DNA from: JAVKBW01 sp964352715
Lineage (GTDB): Bacteria; Pseudomonadota; Alphaproteobacteria; UBA8366; Aestuariispiraceae
Direction of reading: 5' to 3'
DNA: 30,022 nt
Assembly (NCBI GenBank): GCA_964352715.1
Contig: CAYGSU010000051.1
Span: forward strand, 1 to 30,022
In this document: piece by piece, positions 16,716 to 24,878 of the stretch
Layout of the letters: every line of letters starts with the position of its first letter
Position numbering within the stretch: position 1 is the first letter of the stretch
Notes under the pieces: model-generated
The model's database searches: none
Told to the model about the DNA's origin: nothing
The model's input: the letters and a program-made list of their open reading frames with translations, nothing else
Position numbers and translations under genes: made by a program

Positions 16716-17522
16716 TCAGGCTGCGATGCGGCGTTTCATCCGCGATACGAAGCCCAGACCAGCCAGCGCGCTTACCAGAAGCAGAACCGGTGCCGGCAGC
16801 GGAACAACGCTGGTGATGCCGATGCCGATGACCATGTCATCCAGATCGCTGTCGCCTGTGCCGTCGCCGAAGAAAGCGATCGTCGAGCCTTCAACAACGC
16901 CGATGCTGTTGGTGAACAGGTCGCCGTTCAGTTGCTGCAGGAAGCCGAGTTCCAGATTGTTGACCGGATCGCCGCTAACAACTTTCGTCACACCGCCATC
17001 GTTCGCGATCTGCATGTCGTCACTCGTGCCGCTGGTGCCGCGGTTGGTCTGGAAGACGAACGGAATGAAGAACGGGCCGGAGCTGTTGGTGTTGAGGAAG
17101 GTCAGCGTGGCCGTGTCGCCGATCTGCGATGTCGTGTTGTTGAACAGTGCATGGGTGCCGCCGTTGATCGCCAGCGCCAGGTTGGTGAACCCGGCTTCCT
17201 TGCCGAAATAGGTAAAGGTGATGTCAACGGAGCTTGCGCCGCCGAAATCAATAGCAAGACCGTTGCTGGAAGTCTTCGCGTTTCCGGTGAATGAGGCAAC
17301 GTTAACACCCGTGCCCGAATCGACTTCGAAAGGATTTCCAGCAACGCCGACATTGATGAAATCATTGATCGCACCAATCGCGCCGCTTGGGCCCGGATTG
17401 AAGTTGCCTGGCATTGTTCGTGTGTTCGGAGAACCGATAATCTGCAGGCTCGCCGCCGATGCGACTTCCATTGTGCCGAACATTCCCAGCACCATGGCCG
17501 ATACGGCTAAAAACTTCTTCAT
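16716..17522 (-). CDS. VPLPA-CTERM sorting domain protein (exosortase substrate)
   Basis: A 268-residue secreted protein. A signal peptide covers residues 1-23 (MKKFLAVSAM..., cleavage after ASA). The mature part is rich in Gly, Asn, Ser and Thr and looks like a beta-rich extracellular domain. The C-terminus starting at residue 240 has the tripartite sorting signal: VPLPA, a hydrophobic helix (VLLLVSALAGLGFVS) and a basic tail (RMKRR), recognised by exosortase/archaeosortase-type enzymes for processing at the membrane. Such proteins are linked to exopolysaccharide or surface matrix, but no exosortase or polysaccharide genes are present here, so it is an isolated substrate. The start has GGGAA about 9 bp upstream. 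A long inverted repeat lies upstream. Confidence 0.9.
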   Translation of the reverse strand: MKKFLAVSAMVLGMFGTMEVASAASLQIIGSPNTRTMPGNFNPGPSGAIGAINDFINVGVAGNPFEVDSGTGVNVASFTGNAKTSSNGLAIDFGGASSVDITFTYFGKEAGFTNLALAINGGTHALFNNTTSQIGDTATLTFLNTNSSGPFFIPFVFQTNRGTSGTSDDMQIANDGGVTKVVSGDPVNNLELGFLQQLNGDLFTNSIGVVEGSTIAFFGDGTGDSDLDDMVIGIGITSVVPLPAPVLLLVSALAGLGFVSRMKRRIAA

Positions 17523-17651
17523 CTTTATATTCCCAAGAGTTGTTGACCCGACCCGACCCAGTAATCCGACGGATACGAGGCCAAGTTTCTATCGCCAACC
17601 TAGGGTAATAGCTGGACACACCTCAACAGATCGTTGATAGATGTGCATCCG

Positions 17652-17681
17652 TGTTGTCAATGTATGTGCACATTGTCAACA
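17652..17681. promoter_or_regulatory. 30-bp near-perfect inverted repeat upstream of the VPLPA-CTERM gene
   Basis: Arms TGTTGTCAATGT (17652-17663) and ACATTGTCAACA (17670-17681) pair at 11 of 12 positions around a 6-bp centre. On the minus strand the region also reads as two TTGACAA copies 19 bp apart. It lies 130-160 bp upstream of the VPLPA-CTERM start and 38 bp beyond the end of the 471-residue gene, so it could be an operator for the former or a transcript-end structure of the latter. Confidence 0.5.
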
Positions 17682-17718
17682 TGGCAGCGAAAACCGTTGA
17701 TAATCCTGCCTTTGATTG

Positions 17719-19134
17719 TCAATCGACCGTGGTGTGGCTGAGAGACGCCTTGCCGCGCCGGCGCAAAAGATCGGCCTCATCAGAGCTGTCGATCAGCTCG
17801 ATCAGCCGGACCAGCGTGTGCAGATGGGCGGTTGCCTGTTCCTGCAGCGAGTCGTCGATTTTCGGCATCGCCTCAAGCATCTGCGACCCAAGGGCCGACA
17901 ATTGTTTCTTCAGTTCGTTGATGGTCGACAGGCAGGCAGATGCGAGGCCGATCTGGTCGGCGATTCGCATCGTGTTGGCCAGCGCCTCGGCGCGTTCTTC
18001 CGCCTTTTCAAAATCGTTTTCGTTGGGGAAGGAATCCAGCAACGGTGCGACCCGGCCGCGTTTGACCGGCAAGGCGCCCATGATGACTTTTTCCGCCCGG
18101 TTCAGCACATGGCGTTCGATAACGGCGCTGACATCATTCCGCGCCTTGTACATGCGTTGGCCCCATTCTCCGTCCCGGCGGATGCCGATATCGGTTGTGA
18201 TGCCCTTGAACGCATTTGCAAAGCGACCGGCCTTGCGCACAAGTTCATCTTCCTTCACATCGGGTTTGCCAGCCAGTTCGGCGACTTCCAGCCCGTCTTT
18301 CTCGAGCGCGCTGATCACCATGTTACCGGCAATTGACAGGTCGGTCGTGCGCATCAGTGTGTCGTCACCCTTGCGCGACAGGGCGCGGAACACCTTGAGA
18401 ATGGGGAAGGGCTGGTACAGCCGCTTCATCATCACCAGCAGCAAATACAATTCCTGGCCCGGGTGCTTCTGTTCGATCTTCTGATAGAATCTCTGAATCG
18501 ACGTCACATCTTCCTTCGACAGGTAAACAATGGGCCGCGGCGCCAGCGCATCCTTGCAATCCTCAACCTCGTCGGCGATCCGCAACACGCGCGCCATTTC
18601 CCTGATATCTTCCAGACGCCGGGTGCCGCCGACCTTTCGTGCGAGCTCCGACCAGGCGTCCTGGTTCTCTTCAGCGCGGGTGATCGGCCCCAGCATTGAT
18701 TCCGCCGCCGCTGACCAGATTTCCGACGCACATTTCCGCGCCAGGTCATCGTCGCCTTCCTTCTGCGCCTCGATATAACGCTCCGCCAGCGGCGGGAAGG
18801 CATTGACCATCAGATCCTCGGTCAGCCAGGTCCACATGTTCGCGATGCTGGTGCGCGAAATCGCGGCGACCAGTTTCGGGTCGGTGTCCGTGAAAACCAG
18901 CAGATCTTCGAACGGCAGACACAAAATGCGCTGCGGCGTATAGACACGCGGCGCACGGGCGGCCGCCAGATAGGGCCGCATCAGGGAAATGATCGCCTGA
19001 TGTGGCAGGCCGTACCTGTTTTCAGTTCTGTCGAGTTCGATTTTCGCCGCGAGTTTCTTCAAATCCTTTTCCGGCAACTGGCCGAAAAGCGCATCCATCG
19101 GCGATTTCGCATCGTTTTCGGAAGTCCCGGTCAT
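17719..19134 (-). CDS. Conserved hypothetical protein, 471 residues, second gene of a coupled pair
   Basis: I do not recognise this protein. It is predicted soluble and almost entirely helical, with no signal peptide, transmembrane helix or recognisable nucleotide-binding motif. Noticeable segments are PYLAAARAPRVYTPQRILCLPFEDLLV near the N-terminus, RFYQKIEQKHPGQELYLLLVMMKRL in the middle and a helical C-terminal third rich in Ala and Glu. Its ATG overlaps the stop of the upstream 379-residue gene by 4 bp, so the two products are probably made in fixed ratio and may form a complex. Codon use resembles the neighbours, with no sign of transfer. Confidence 0.75.
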   Translation of the reverse strand: MTGTSENDAKSPMDALFGQLPEKDLKKLAAKIELDRTENRYGLPHQAIISLMRPYLAAARAPRVYTPQRILCLPFEDLLVFTDTDPKLVAAISRTSIANMWTWLTEDLMVNAFPPLAERYIEAQKEGDDDLARKCASEIWSAAAESMLGPITRAEENQDAWSELARKVGGTRRLEDIREMARVLRIADEVEDCKDALAPRPIVYLSKEDVTSIQRFYQKIEQKHPGQELYLLLVMMKRLYQPFPILKVFRALSRKGDDTLMRTTDLSIAGNMVISALEKDGLEVAELAGKPDVKEDELVRKAGRFANAFKGITTDIGIRRDGEWGQRMYKARNDVSAVIERHVLNRAEKVIMGALPVKRGRVAPLLDSFPNENDFEKAEERAEALANTMRIADQIGLASACLSTINELKKQLSALGSQMLEAMPKIDDSLQEQATAHLHTLVRLIELIDSSDEADLLRRRGKASLSHTTVD

Positions 19135-20270
19135 GCAACTTCCTTCTGGTACTTGTGCAGCTTGTCCTGAACCTTTTCATCAACATCAAGCAGCGACCGG
19201 GCCGCGCTTGCGGCATCCCGTTCCCAGCGCTTCTGCGTCGCGCGGATGTCTTCCCAGAACGCCGTGTTCTGTCCCACGGCCTCGATCGGAAGAACCGGCA
19301 TATAGAGGCCAAACAGTTCAACGATTTCGCGCTGGTCGATCCGTTCCCGGTCTGAAACCCGGTCCCATCTGTCGACGATCCGCCGCCAGCCGTCGAGGAT
19401 TTCAGCCATGCGGCGAGCCGCTTCCCGAAGTGCCGGTTTGGTCGCCGTCCAGTCGTGCAGCGGCGGGCCGATATCGGTGAAGGAATCATCGATGAATTCC
19501 TGCACCTTCCGTGCTTCGGCGACGGCCTGCTTCGCCGCAACGGCGACCCGCTGCGCCATTTCCGCCGGGCCGACCGGTTCCGGTACCAGCCACGACAGCA
19601 GCTCGTCGGCCATCCGCTCCAGATCGCGGATCAACTGTTTGAGCACGCCGACAACCTTGTCGTCTGGCGACCCGACCATCGATGTGCAGGCAGCCCATTT
19701 CTGGAAACGCGCGAACGCCTGTTCTGCTGTCAGGCCGGTTTCAGCCAGAAAGCTGCCCAGATGGTCCTGCAGACAGGTGACCGCCTTGCCCGATTGAAGC
19801 GCATTTTCCGTCAGATTGCCGGCAGCGTCTGCGCCGGTCTGATCACCAAGCTGTTCAAGAGCCGTCTGAATCAGCAGCAACAGCATCTGCACATTGTTCT
19901 CACGGTCCATCTGAATCAGGGCGCGCGCGCGTTTCGCCCGTTTTGCACCGGCCAGGCCGCTGGTGGCTTTCTTGAGGGTGATGTTCCGCATGGCCAGCGG
20001 CGACAGATTTATCCTGTCGCCGTCGATCGATTCCATGATGTGCCGGTCGTAGACGGTCAGGTTCACGACATCGGCAATATTCACCGCCGGGATCACATAG
20101 GTTTCGATGCCGCCGGAAAGCCCCGGCACCAGATATTGCAACGTGTCGTCCCGGGTTCTGCGCAGCCGTGCGAAAGACAGAACAGGGGTGGAGAACGCGA
20201 CGGCCACGCCACGCTGTGCAAATGTCGCGGGCAGGAACATTCCACTTTGTTTCGTATCCCGTTCGGGCAT
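19131..20270 (-). CDS. Conserved hypothetical protein, 379 residues, first gene of a coupled pair
   Basis: I do not recognise this protein. The N-terminal 80 residues look beta-rich (FAQRGVAVAFSTPVLSFARLR, then YVIPAVNIADVVNLTVYDRHIM); the rest is helical and charged, with several Trp residues in the C-terminal quarter (LHDWTATKPALREAARRMAEILDGWRR). No signal peptide or transmembrane helix is seen. The ATG at 20270 has only a weak GGGAT ribosome site. It leads a two-gene unit whose second gene overlaps it by 4 bp. A 319-bp non-coding stretch lies upstream. Confidence 0.75.
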   Translation of the reverse strand: MPERDTKQSGMFLPATFAQRGVAVAFSTPVLSFARLRRTRDDTLQYLVPGLSGGIETYVIPAVNIADVVNLTVYDRHIMESIDGDRINLSPLAMRNITLKKATSGLAGAKRAKRARALIQMDRENNVQMLLLLIQTALEQLGDQTGADAAGNLTENALQSGKAVTCLQDHLGSFLAETGLTAEQAFARFQKWAACTSMVGSPDDKVVGVLKQLIRDLERMADELLSWLVPEPVGPAEMAQRVAVAAKQAVAEARKVQEFIDDSFTDIGPPLHDWTATKPALREAARRMAEILDGWRRIVDRWDRVSDRERIDQREIVELFGLYMPVLPIEAVGQNTAFWEDIRATQKRWERDAASAARSLLDVDEKVQDKLHKYQKEVA

Positions 20271-20589
20271 CGGAACATCCCGTACCTTACTGTGCCGACT
20301 ATCTCCCAGCGGTATCCCGTGATCGGGAAGCTACGAACAGCCACTCACCGCAGTACAGACGCAAATATTCTGCAAAAGACTACAGTTTTTTGCGGCAAAA
20401 CTGAAACACAAGTTTCCTCATGCCACCTGGCATATGCCCGAGGTTGCTGGAACCGTTCCGGGGCGATGCGGATTAAAAACCACAGATAGCACCCAGCCCT
20501 TGCTCACTTCATTCTTTTACGAAGATCATGAATGTGACGATAATTTATAATAATATTTACAAATGTAATAAGTATTGTAAAAATTAATT
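20271..20589. other. 319-bp intergenic region between divergent genes
   Basis: No gene is seen here. It must hold the promoters for the 379-residue gene (minus) and the Lrp-type regulator (plus). The left half is of ordinary composition and contains an inverted repeat, CAGTTTT at 20383-20389 with AAAACTG at 20397-20403. The last 50 bases are strongly AT-rich and carry the TTACA/TGTAA element described separately. Confidence 0.6.
20555..20580. promoter_or_regulatory. AT-rich element with TTACA-N2-TGTAA before the Lrp-type gene
   Basis: TTACA (20557-20561) and TGTAA (20564-20568) form a perfect 5-bp inverted repeat, followed by TTGTAA at 20575-20580. It lies 10-35 bp upstream of the regulator start in AT-rich DNA. 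Lrp/AsnC proteins commonly autoregulate by binding such sites, so this is a candidate operator and promoter. Confidence 0.4.
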
Positions 20590-21045
20590 ATGATTGATGA
20601 TGGTGACGAAAAAACGACTCAATTATTGGAAGTCCTACAGGCTGATTCGCGTCTGTCGCTGAATGCTTTGGCGCGGCGGCTGGGCCTGTCTACGCCGGCC
20701 GTCTCCGACCGGGTTCGAAAACTGGTTGAGCAGACCTGCATCCGTCGTTTCGGTGTGGTTTTGAATCGCCGGTTGATCGGTTGGCCGGTGACGGCATTCC
20801 TGCGCCTTCACTGTACGACCGATCGCTACCAGGCGGTACGGAAACTGGCAGAGCAAACCCCCGAGATTCTCGAATGCCATCATACGGCCGGCGAGGACGG
20901 GTTTTTTCTGAAGGTCGTGGCAAGGGATTTGCAGCATCTGGAAGCGACGGTTGAACGCTGCCGTCAACTGGGTGAAACGATGACGTCCATCGTGCTGTCC
21001 ACCTACGTTGAAGACAAACCGCTGCCGATGCGTAAACCGACCTAG
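20590..21045 (+). CDS. Lrp/AsnC family transcriptional regulator
   Basis: A 151-residue regulator. The N-terminal helix-turn-helix covers about residues 8-60 (LLEVLQADSRLSLNALARRLGLSTPAVSDRVRKL) and the C-terminal RAM/ligand domain about 65-145. These proteins form dimers and octamers and sense amino acids or related small molecules. It is followed 13 bp later by a GNAT acetyltransferase with its own good ribosome site, probably one transcript, so it may control that gene. The start has no strong Shine-Dalgarno; the leader is AT-rich. Confidence 0.92.
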   Translation: MIDDGDEKTTQLLEVLQADSRLSLNALARRLGLSTPAVSDRVRKLVEQTCIRRFGVVLNRRLIGWPVTAFLRLHCTTDRYQAVRKLAEQTPEILECHHTAGEDGFFLKVVARDLQHLEATVERCRQLGETMTSIVLSTYVEDKPLPMRKPT

Positions 21046-21058
21046 AAAGGGTTAGATA

Positions 21059-21604
21059 ATGACACAGACGCTGCCGCTGGATTCGGTTGTCTACCGGGAA
21101 CCGACCGTCGACGACGCGCTGGTGTTGAAGCTGTTTGGCGAGAAGATACTCGCTGAAACCAGCTTCTTCCTGCACGAGCCCGGCGACCGCGCACGCACGG
21201 TGGACGACATGAAGTCGGTCATTCAGGCATTCGGAATCTCACCGAACAGTCTGATGCTGGGGGCCTGGCTGGATGGTGAACCGATTGGCGAGGGCGTGCT
21301 GATCGGTGGCCAGTTGAACCGGACACGGCATGCCGCCTCGCTTGGTATCGGCATTGCGGCCGGTTACTACGGCACCGGCGTTGGTGAAAAACTGATGCTG
21401 GGGATGGAAAACTGGGCCGTTGCCAGCGGCATCACCCGGATCGAACTGACCGTGATGACGCATAATCAACGGGCCAAAAAGTTTTACGACCGGCTCGGCT
21501 ACAGGCAGGAAGGGCTGAAACGCGGTTCGGCCTGCATTGACGGTCAATGGGTCGACGAGTTCCTGATGGCGAAGCTGTTTGGCGATCTGGCGGAAAAGCG
21601 ATGA
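21059..21604 (+). CDS. GNAT family N-acetyltransferase
   Basis: A 181-residue acetyltransferase. The acetyl-CoA pyrophosphate loop is at about residues 99-111 (GIAAGYYGTGVGEKL), followed by the IELTVMTHNQRAKKFYDRLGY segment typical of strand 5 and the conserved Asn/Tyr of the fold. The substrate is not predictable; the pairing with an Lrp-type regulator suggests an amino acid or amine, which is inference. The start at 21059 has AAAGGG 8 bp upstream. Confidence 0.9.
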   Translation: MTQTLPLDSVVYREPTVDDALVLKLFGEKILAETSFFLHEPGDRARTVDDMKSVIQAFGISPNSLMLGAWLDGEPIGEGVLIGGQLNRTRHAASLGIGIAAGYYGTGVGEKLMLGMENWAVASGITRIELTVMTHNQRAKKFYDRLGYRQEGLKRGSACIDGQWVDEFLMAKLFGDLAEKR

Positions 21605-21680
21605 CCGGGGTCAGGCAGCGGCACTGCAAACACGCAGGTAACGCATTTCCGTCAGCCTTGAAATCGCGTAGGGTACGCCC

Positions 21681-22070
21681 ATGTTCGGCAAGATTCTGAA
21701 ATCGGTGTTTCTGACCAAGGAAGGCCGCGCGGCGTTGGAACGAACGCAGCGTGCGAAAGCCGGTGCGGCCAAGGCGTCGCCTGCCGGTCTCGCCAACCCG
21801 CCGAAAGACGCCTTGCGGAACGATGCCAATGCAACGGCGCTGGATGAAGCGACGATCCGCGAGGCGATCGACCGCGCGCATCAGGAACTCATCCTGCACG
21901 AACACCCGGACGGCTCGCCCATTGAAACGACCGAACGGTCGGAAGCCCTGCGCTCTGCCATGACAATCTACCGGAACAAGCAGAAGGTTCTGCAGGATCT
22001 GGATCCTGAATCCCTGGCCCGGCTGCGCCTGATGGCGGCGCATTTGCTGCGTCCGATCATCAAGCGATAA
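21681..22070 (+). CDS. Small hypothetical protein upstream of meaB
   Basis: A 129-residue basic protein I do not recognise. It begins MFGKILKSVFLTKEGR, has an Ala/Pro-rich low-complexity stretch at about residues 25-45 and a helical C-terminal half (ATIREAIDRAHQELI ... LARLRLMAAHLL). There is no signal peptide or transmembrane helix. It ends 7 bp before meaB and is probably co-transcribed. Only position suggests a role. Confidence 0.7.
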   Translation: MFGKILKSVFLTKEGRAALERTQRAKAGAAKASPAGLANPPKDALRNDANATALDEATIREAIDRAHQELILHEHPDGSPIETTERSEALRSAMTIYRNKQKVLQDLDPESLARLRLMAAHLLRPIIKR

Positions 22071-22077
22071 ATCGGCG

Positions 22078-23061
22078 ATGAGTGATGCTGCGACCGAAAG
22101 TCTTGCGGATGGCTTGATCGCGGGCGACAGAAGGGCGCTCGCCCGGGCCATCACCCTCGTTGAATCGACCAAAGCGTCCGACCGGCCACAGGCCGATGCG
22201 CTGCTGGAACGGGTGATGCCGAAAACCGGCGGCGCGCGGCGGATCGGTCTGTCCGGCTCGCCGGGCGTCGGCAAGTCGACCTTTATCGAAGCCCTGGGCA
22301 CGCATCTGCTCGACCATGACAGAACGCTTGCGGTTCTGGCCGTCGATCCGTCATCGCGGATCAGCGGCGGGTCGATCCTTGGCGACAAGACAAGAATGGA
22401 AACCCTGTCGAGGCATCCGAAGGCGTTCATCCGACCGTCGCCGGCGGGAACGTCGCTCGGCGGCGTCGCAAGGCGGACCCGCGAAGCCCTGCTGCTTTGT
22501 GAAGCGGCAGGGTTCGATACGATCATCGTCGAGACGGTTGGCGTCGGTCAGTCCGAAACGGCGGTTTCCGCCATGACCGACATGTTTCTGCTGCTGCTGG
22601 CGCCTGCCGGCGGCGATGAGCTGCAGGGTATAAAACGCGGCATTGTTGAGCTGGCCGACATTATTCTGGTCAACAAGGCCGATGGCGACATGGCGACGGA
22701 GGCCACCCACGCGGCGAACGAATACCGCACAGCCCTGCGCCTGCTAAGGCCGGCGACTGCGAACTGGACTGTTTCCGTATCGACCTGTTCGGCAATCGAA
22801 GGCAGTGGTATTGCGGATGTCTGGGAAACCATAGACCGGTTCTTTCATATGTTGGGCGACGATAACGCCATCGCCTCGCGCCGCGCCAAACAGGCCATCG
22901 ACTGGATGTGGACGGAAGTCGACGCCATGCTCGGCGCTGCCTTGCGGTGCGATGACGGGATCGCGGCGAAAATACCGGCGCTGGAAGCGCAGGTCAGGGC
23001 GGGTGACCTGCCGGCAACGGTCGCGGCGCGGTCACTGGTGGCTGACTTTATCGGGAAGTAA
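22078..23061 (+). CDS. meaB: Methylmalonyl-CoA mutase-associated GTPase MeaB
   Basis: A 327-residue G3E-type GTPase that chaperones methylmalonyl-CoA mutase, gating adenosylcobalamin loading and protecting it from inactivation. Motifs: Walker A GSPGVGKST at residues 60-68, the VDPSS segment at 89-93, the switch region ETVGVGQSE (152-160) and the NKAD guanine-specificity motif at 199-202. Length is normal. The mutase genes themselves are not in the window. It starts 7 bp after a small unknown gene and its 3' end overlaps the convergent pip gene by 14 bp. Confidence 0.95.
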   Translation: MSDAATESLADGLIAGDRRALARAITLVESTKASDRPQADALLERVMPKTGGARRIGLSGSPGVGKSTFIEALGTHLLDHDRTLAVLAVDPSSRISGGSILGDKTRMETLSRHPKAFIRPSPAGTSLGGVARRTREALLLCEAAGFDTIIVETVGVGQSETAVSAMTDMFLLLLAPAGGDELQGIKRGIVELADIILVNKADGDMATEATHAANEYRTALRLLRPATANWTVSVSTCSAIEGSGIADVWETIDRFFHMLGDDNAIASRRAKQAIDWMWTEVDAMLGAALRCDDGIAAKIPALEAQVRAGDLPATVAARSLVADFIGK

Positions 23062-24004
23062 ATGACTTGAAGCGTTCGGCCGCTTCGACCAGCGCTCTTG
23101 TGATGCCGGGTTCTGTCGCTGAATGACCGGCATCGGGAATGATGCGGTAGTCGGCCTTCGGCCAGGCGGCGGCGAGCCGGTCGGCGGAACAGGGCGGGCA
23201 CACGACGTCATACCGGCCCTGAATGATGAAGCCCGGTACGTTGGCGATCACCCTGGCATCACGGATCAGTTGGTCCTCATCCAGAAACAGGTTGTTGACG
23301 AAGTAGTGGGCTTCCAGCCGGGACAGCGCCAGCGACGATTTCGGATCGCTTAGCTGGTCGACGGTTTCCGGGTTCGGCAGCAGGGTCGAACAGACGGCTT
23401 CATAGCGGCTCCAGGCTGCTGCCGCGGCATGATGAATCTCCGGGTCACGGTCACACAGACGACGGTAGTAGCTTTCAAGGGCCGTTGCGCGTTCCTGTTC
23501 GGGCAGGAATTCGATGAAGGCGTTGTGGGCTTCGGGGAAAAACCGGCCCATGCCGTTCATGAACCAGTCGACCTCGTTGCGGGTACACAAAAAGATACCC
23601 CGCAGGATTAGCCCGAAACAGCGTTCGACATGCTTTTCGGCATAGGCGAGCGCCAGGCTGGACCCCCAGGACCCGCCAAAGAGGACCCATTTTTCGATCT
23701 TCAGATGCCGTCGAACCGTTTCGATATCCTCGACCAGCGCCGTTGTCGTGTTGTTGCGGATTTCAGCAAACGGGCGCGACCGGCCGGCCCCTCGCTGGTC
23801 GATCAGCACGATGCGGTAAAAGCGCGGATCGAAAAACCGGCGATGCCCCGCCGAGGCGCCGGCGCCCGGTCCGCCATGCAGGAACAGGATCGGCACGCCA
23901 TCCGGGTTTCCGCACTGCTCCCAGTAGATCTGGTGCACCGGATCGACATCCAGATAGCCGTTGGAGAAGGGCTCAATCGCCTGATAGAGATCGCTGCGTG
24001 GCAT
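23048..24004 (-). CDS. pip: Proline iminopeptidase
   Basis: A 318-residue alpha/beta-hydrolase (peptidase family S33) that removes N-terminal proline from peptides. The oxyanion motif HGGPGAG is at residues 43-49, DQRGAGRS at 69-76, and the nucleophile elbow GGSWGSS places Ser112 as catalytic; the Asp (GRYDVVCPP) and His (DAGHSA) of the triad are present near the C-terminus. It is predicted cytoplasmic. The ATG at 24004 has an AGGAA site 6 bp upstream and begins where family members begin; a longer in-frame start at 24064 is unlikely. Confidence 0.94.
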   Translation of the reverse strand: MPRSDLYQAIEPFSNGYLDVDPVHQIYWEQCGNPDGVPILFLHGGPGAGASAGHRRFFDPRFYRIVLIDQRGAGRSRPFAEIRNNTTTALVEDIETVRRHLKIEKWVLFGGSWGSSLALAYAEKHVERCFGLILRGIFLCTRNEVDWFMNGMGRFFPEAHNAFIEFLPEQERATALESYYRRLCDRDPEIHHAAAAAWSRYEAVCSTLLPNPETVDQLSDPKSSLALSRLEAHYFVNNLFLDEDQLIRDARVIANVPGFIIQGRYDVVCPPCSADRLAAAWPKADYRIIPDAGHSATEPGITRALVEAAERFKSFTSR

Positions 24005-24070
24005 GTATTTTCCTGTGGCGAGAGATCGTTCGATTTGTTGAGATGCTACAGTTACCCCTTTCAACCCACG

Positions 24071-24088
24071 ATCAACAAGAGTGTTGAT
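24071..24088. promoter_or_regulatory. Inverted repeat just before the ribosome site of the nuclease-like gene
   Basis: ATCAACA (24071-24077) and TGTTGAT (24082-24088) form a perfect 7-bp stem with AGAG between, ending 2 bp before the AAGGA ribosome site (24091-24095). It could be an operator in the pip/nuclease intergenic region or a small leader hairpin affecting translation. Confidence 0.35.
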
Positions 24089-24102
24089 GCAAGGATAGCA
24101 GT

Positions 24103-24870
24103 GTGAGGCTTTGCCGAACCGTCATCGGCCTGACAGCGGTGGCCGCAATTCTTCTTTCGTTGTCACCGGACATCCACGCGGGCCAACCTGAAAGGGTAAC
24201 GGTGGTCTCCACACAATCAATTTCGGCAACTCTTTCGGATTCCCGGCGCATCACCCTTGCCGGTATCGATCCGATGCCGGGAACCGGTTTTGAATATCGG
24301 TTGGCCGGGCTGTTCAGAAGCCTTGTGCCGCCGGGCGATTACGCCATAAGCCGCGTATCGCCGGACGGGCCGGTACCGGACCGGCATGGCCGCGAACCGG
24401 TGCTTCTCATTCTGACACAGGGCGAACCGGCGCAGCTTCCGTTGCTGGAAGCCGGTCTGACCCGTTTCATCGGGTTTAGCGGCGCGGGAGACGCGGCAAT
24501 ACGCGCCCTGTTTCTGAAGGCGGAAGCGCAGGCGCGATCAGCCGGCAAGGGATTGTGGGCTGACCCGCGCTTTGTGGTTTTCACGCCGGAAACCGCGCCG
24601 CAACGGGACGGTTTCGCCGTTGTCGAGGGCGTCGTGCTGGCGGTCGCCCGCACTCGGTCGATGGTCTATCTGAATTTCGGTGCGGACTGGCGAACCGATT
24701 TCACCGCCGCCATCGAACCTCGGCTGCTGAAAACCGATGCCTGGGCCGATTGGGATATCGATACGCTGACCGGCAGAACGGTTCGCCTGCGCGGCTGGAT
24801 GCGGCCCTATAACGGCGCGTTCATGACGCTGATATCGCCTGACCAGATCGAACTGCCGGACGGCGATTGA
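24103..24870 (+). CDS. Secreted thermonuclease-like (SNase-fold) protein
   Basis: A 255-residue exported protein. The signal peptide spans residues 1-26 (VIGLTAVAAILLSLSPDIHAG). The following domain resembles the staphylococcal nuclease fold: an ITLAGIDP strand, the DRHGRE loop, LLEAGLTRF, and the helix EAQARSAGKGLWADPRF. A C-terminal OB-like segment follows (GVVLAVARTRSMVYLNFGADWRTDFTAAI). The catalytic Arg/Glu set of true nucleases is not obvious, so it may be inactive or have another role. The GTG at 24103 has AAGGA 7 bp upstream. Confidence 0.75.
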   Translation: MRLCRTVIGLTAVAAILLSLSPDIHAGQPERVTVVSTQSISATLSDSRRITLAGIDPMPGTGFEYRLAGLFRSLVPPGDYAISRVSPDGPVPDRHGREPVLLILTQGEPAQLPLLEAGLTRFIGFSGAGDAAIRALFLKAEAQARSAGKGLWADPRFVVFTPETAPQRDGFAVVEGVVLAVARTRSMVYLNFGADWRTDFTAAIEPRLLKTDAWADWDIDTLTGRTVRLRGWMRPYNGAFMTLISPDQIELPDGD

Positions 24871-24878
24871 TCGCTGCG

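Noticed and set aside
17523..17640. Sigma-54 promoter for the VPLPA-CTERM gene
   Set aside because: A TTGGC...CTTGG pair on the minus strand has the wrong spacing for the -24/-12 elements.
19455..20489. 344-codon plus-strand frame over the 379-residue gene
   Set aside because: It runs through the coupled minus-strand pair, whose ATGA overlap and codon use support the minus-strand reading.
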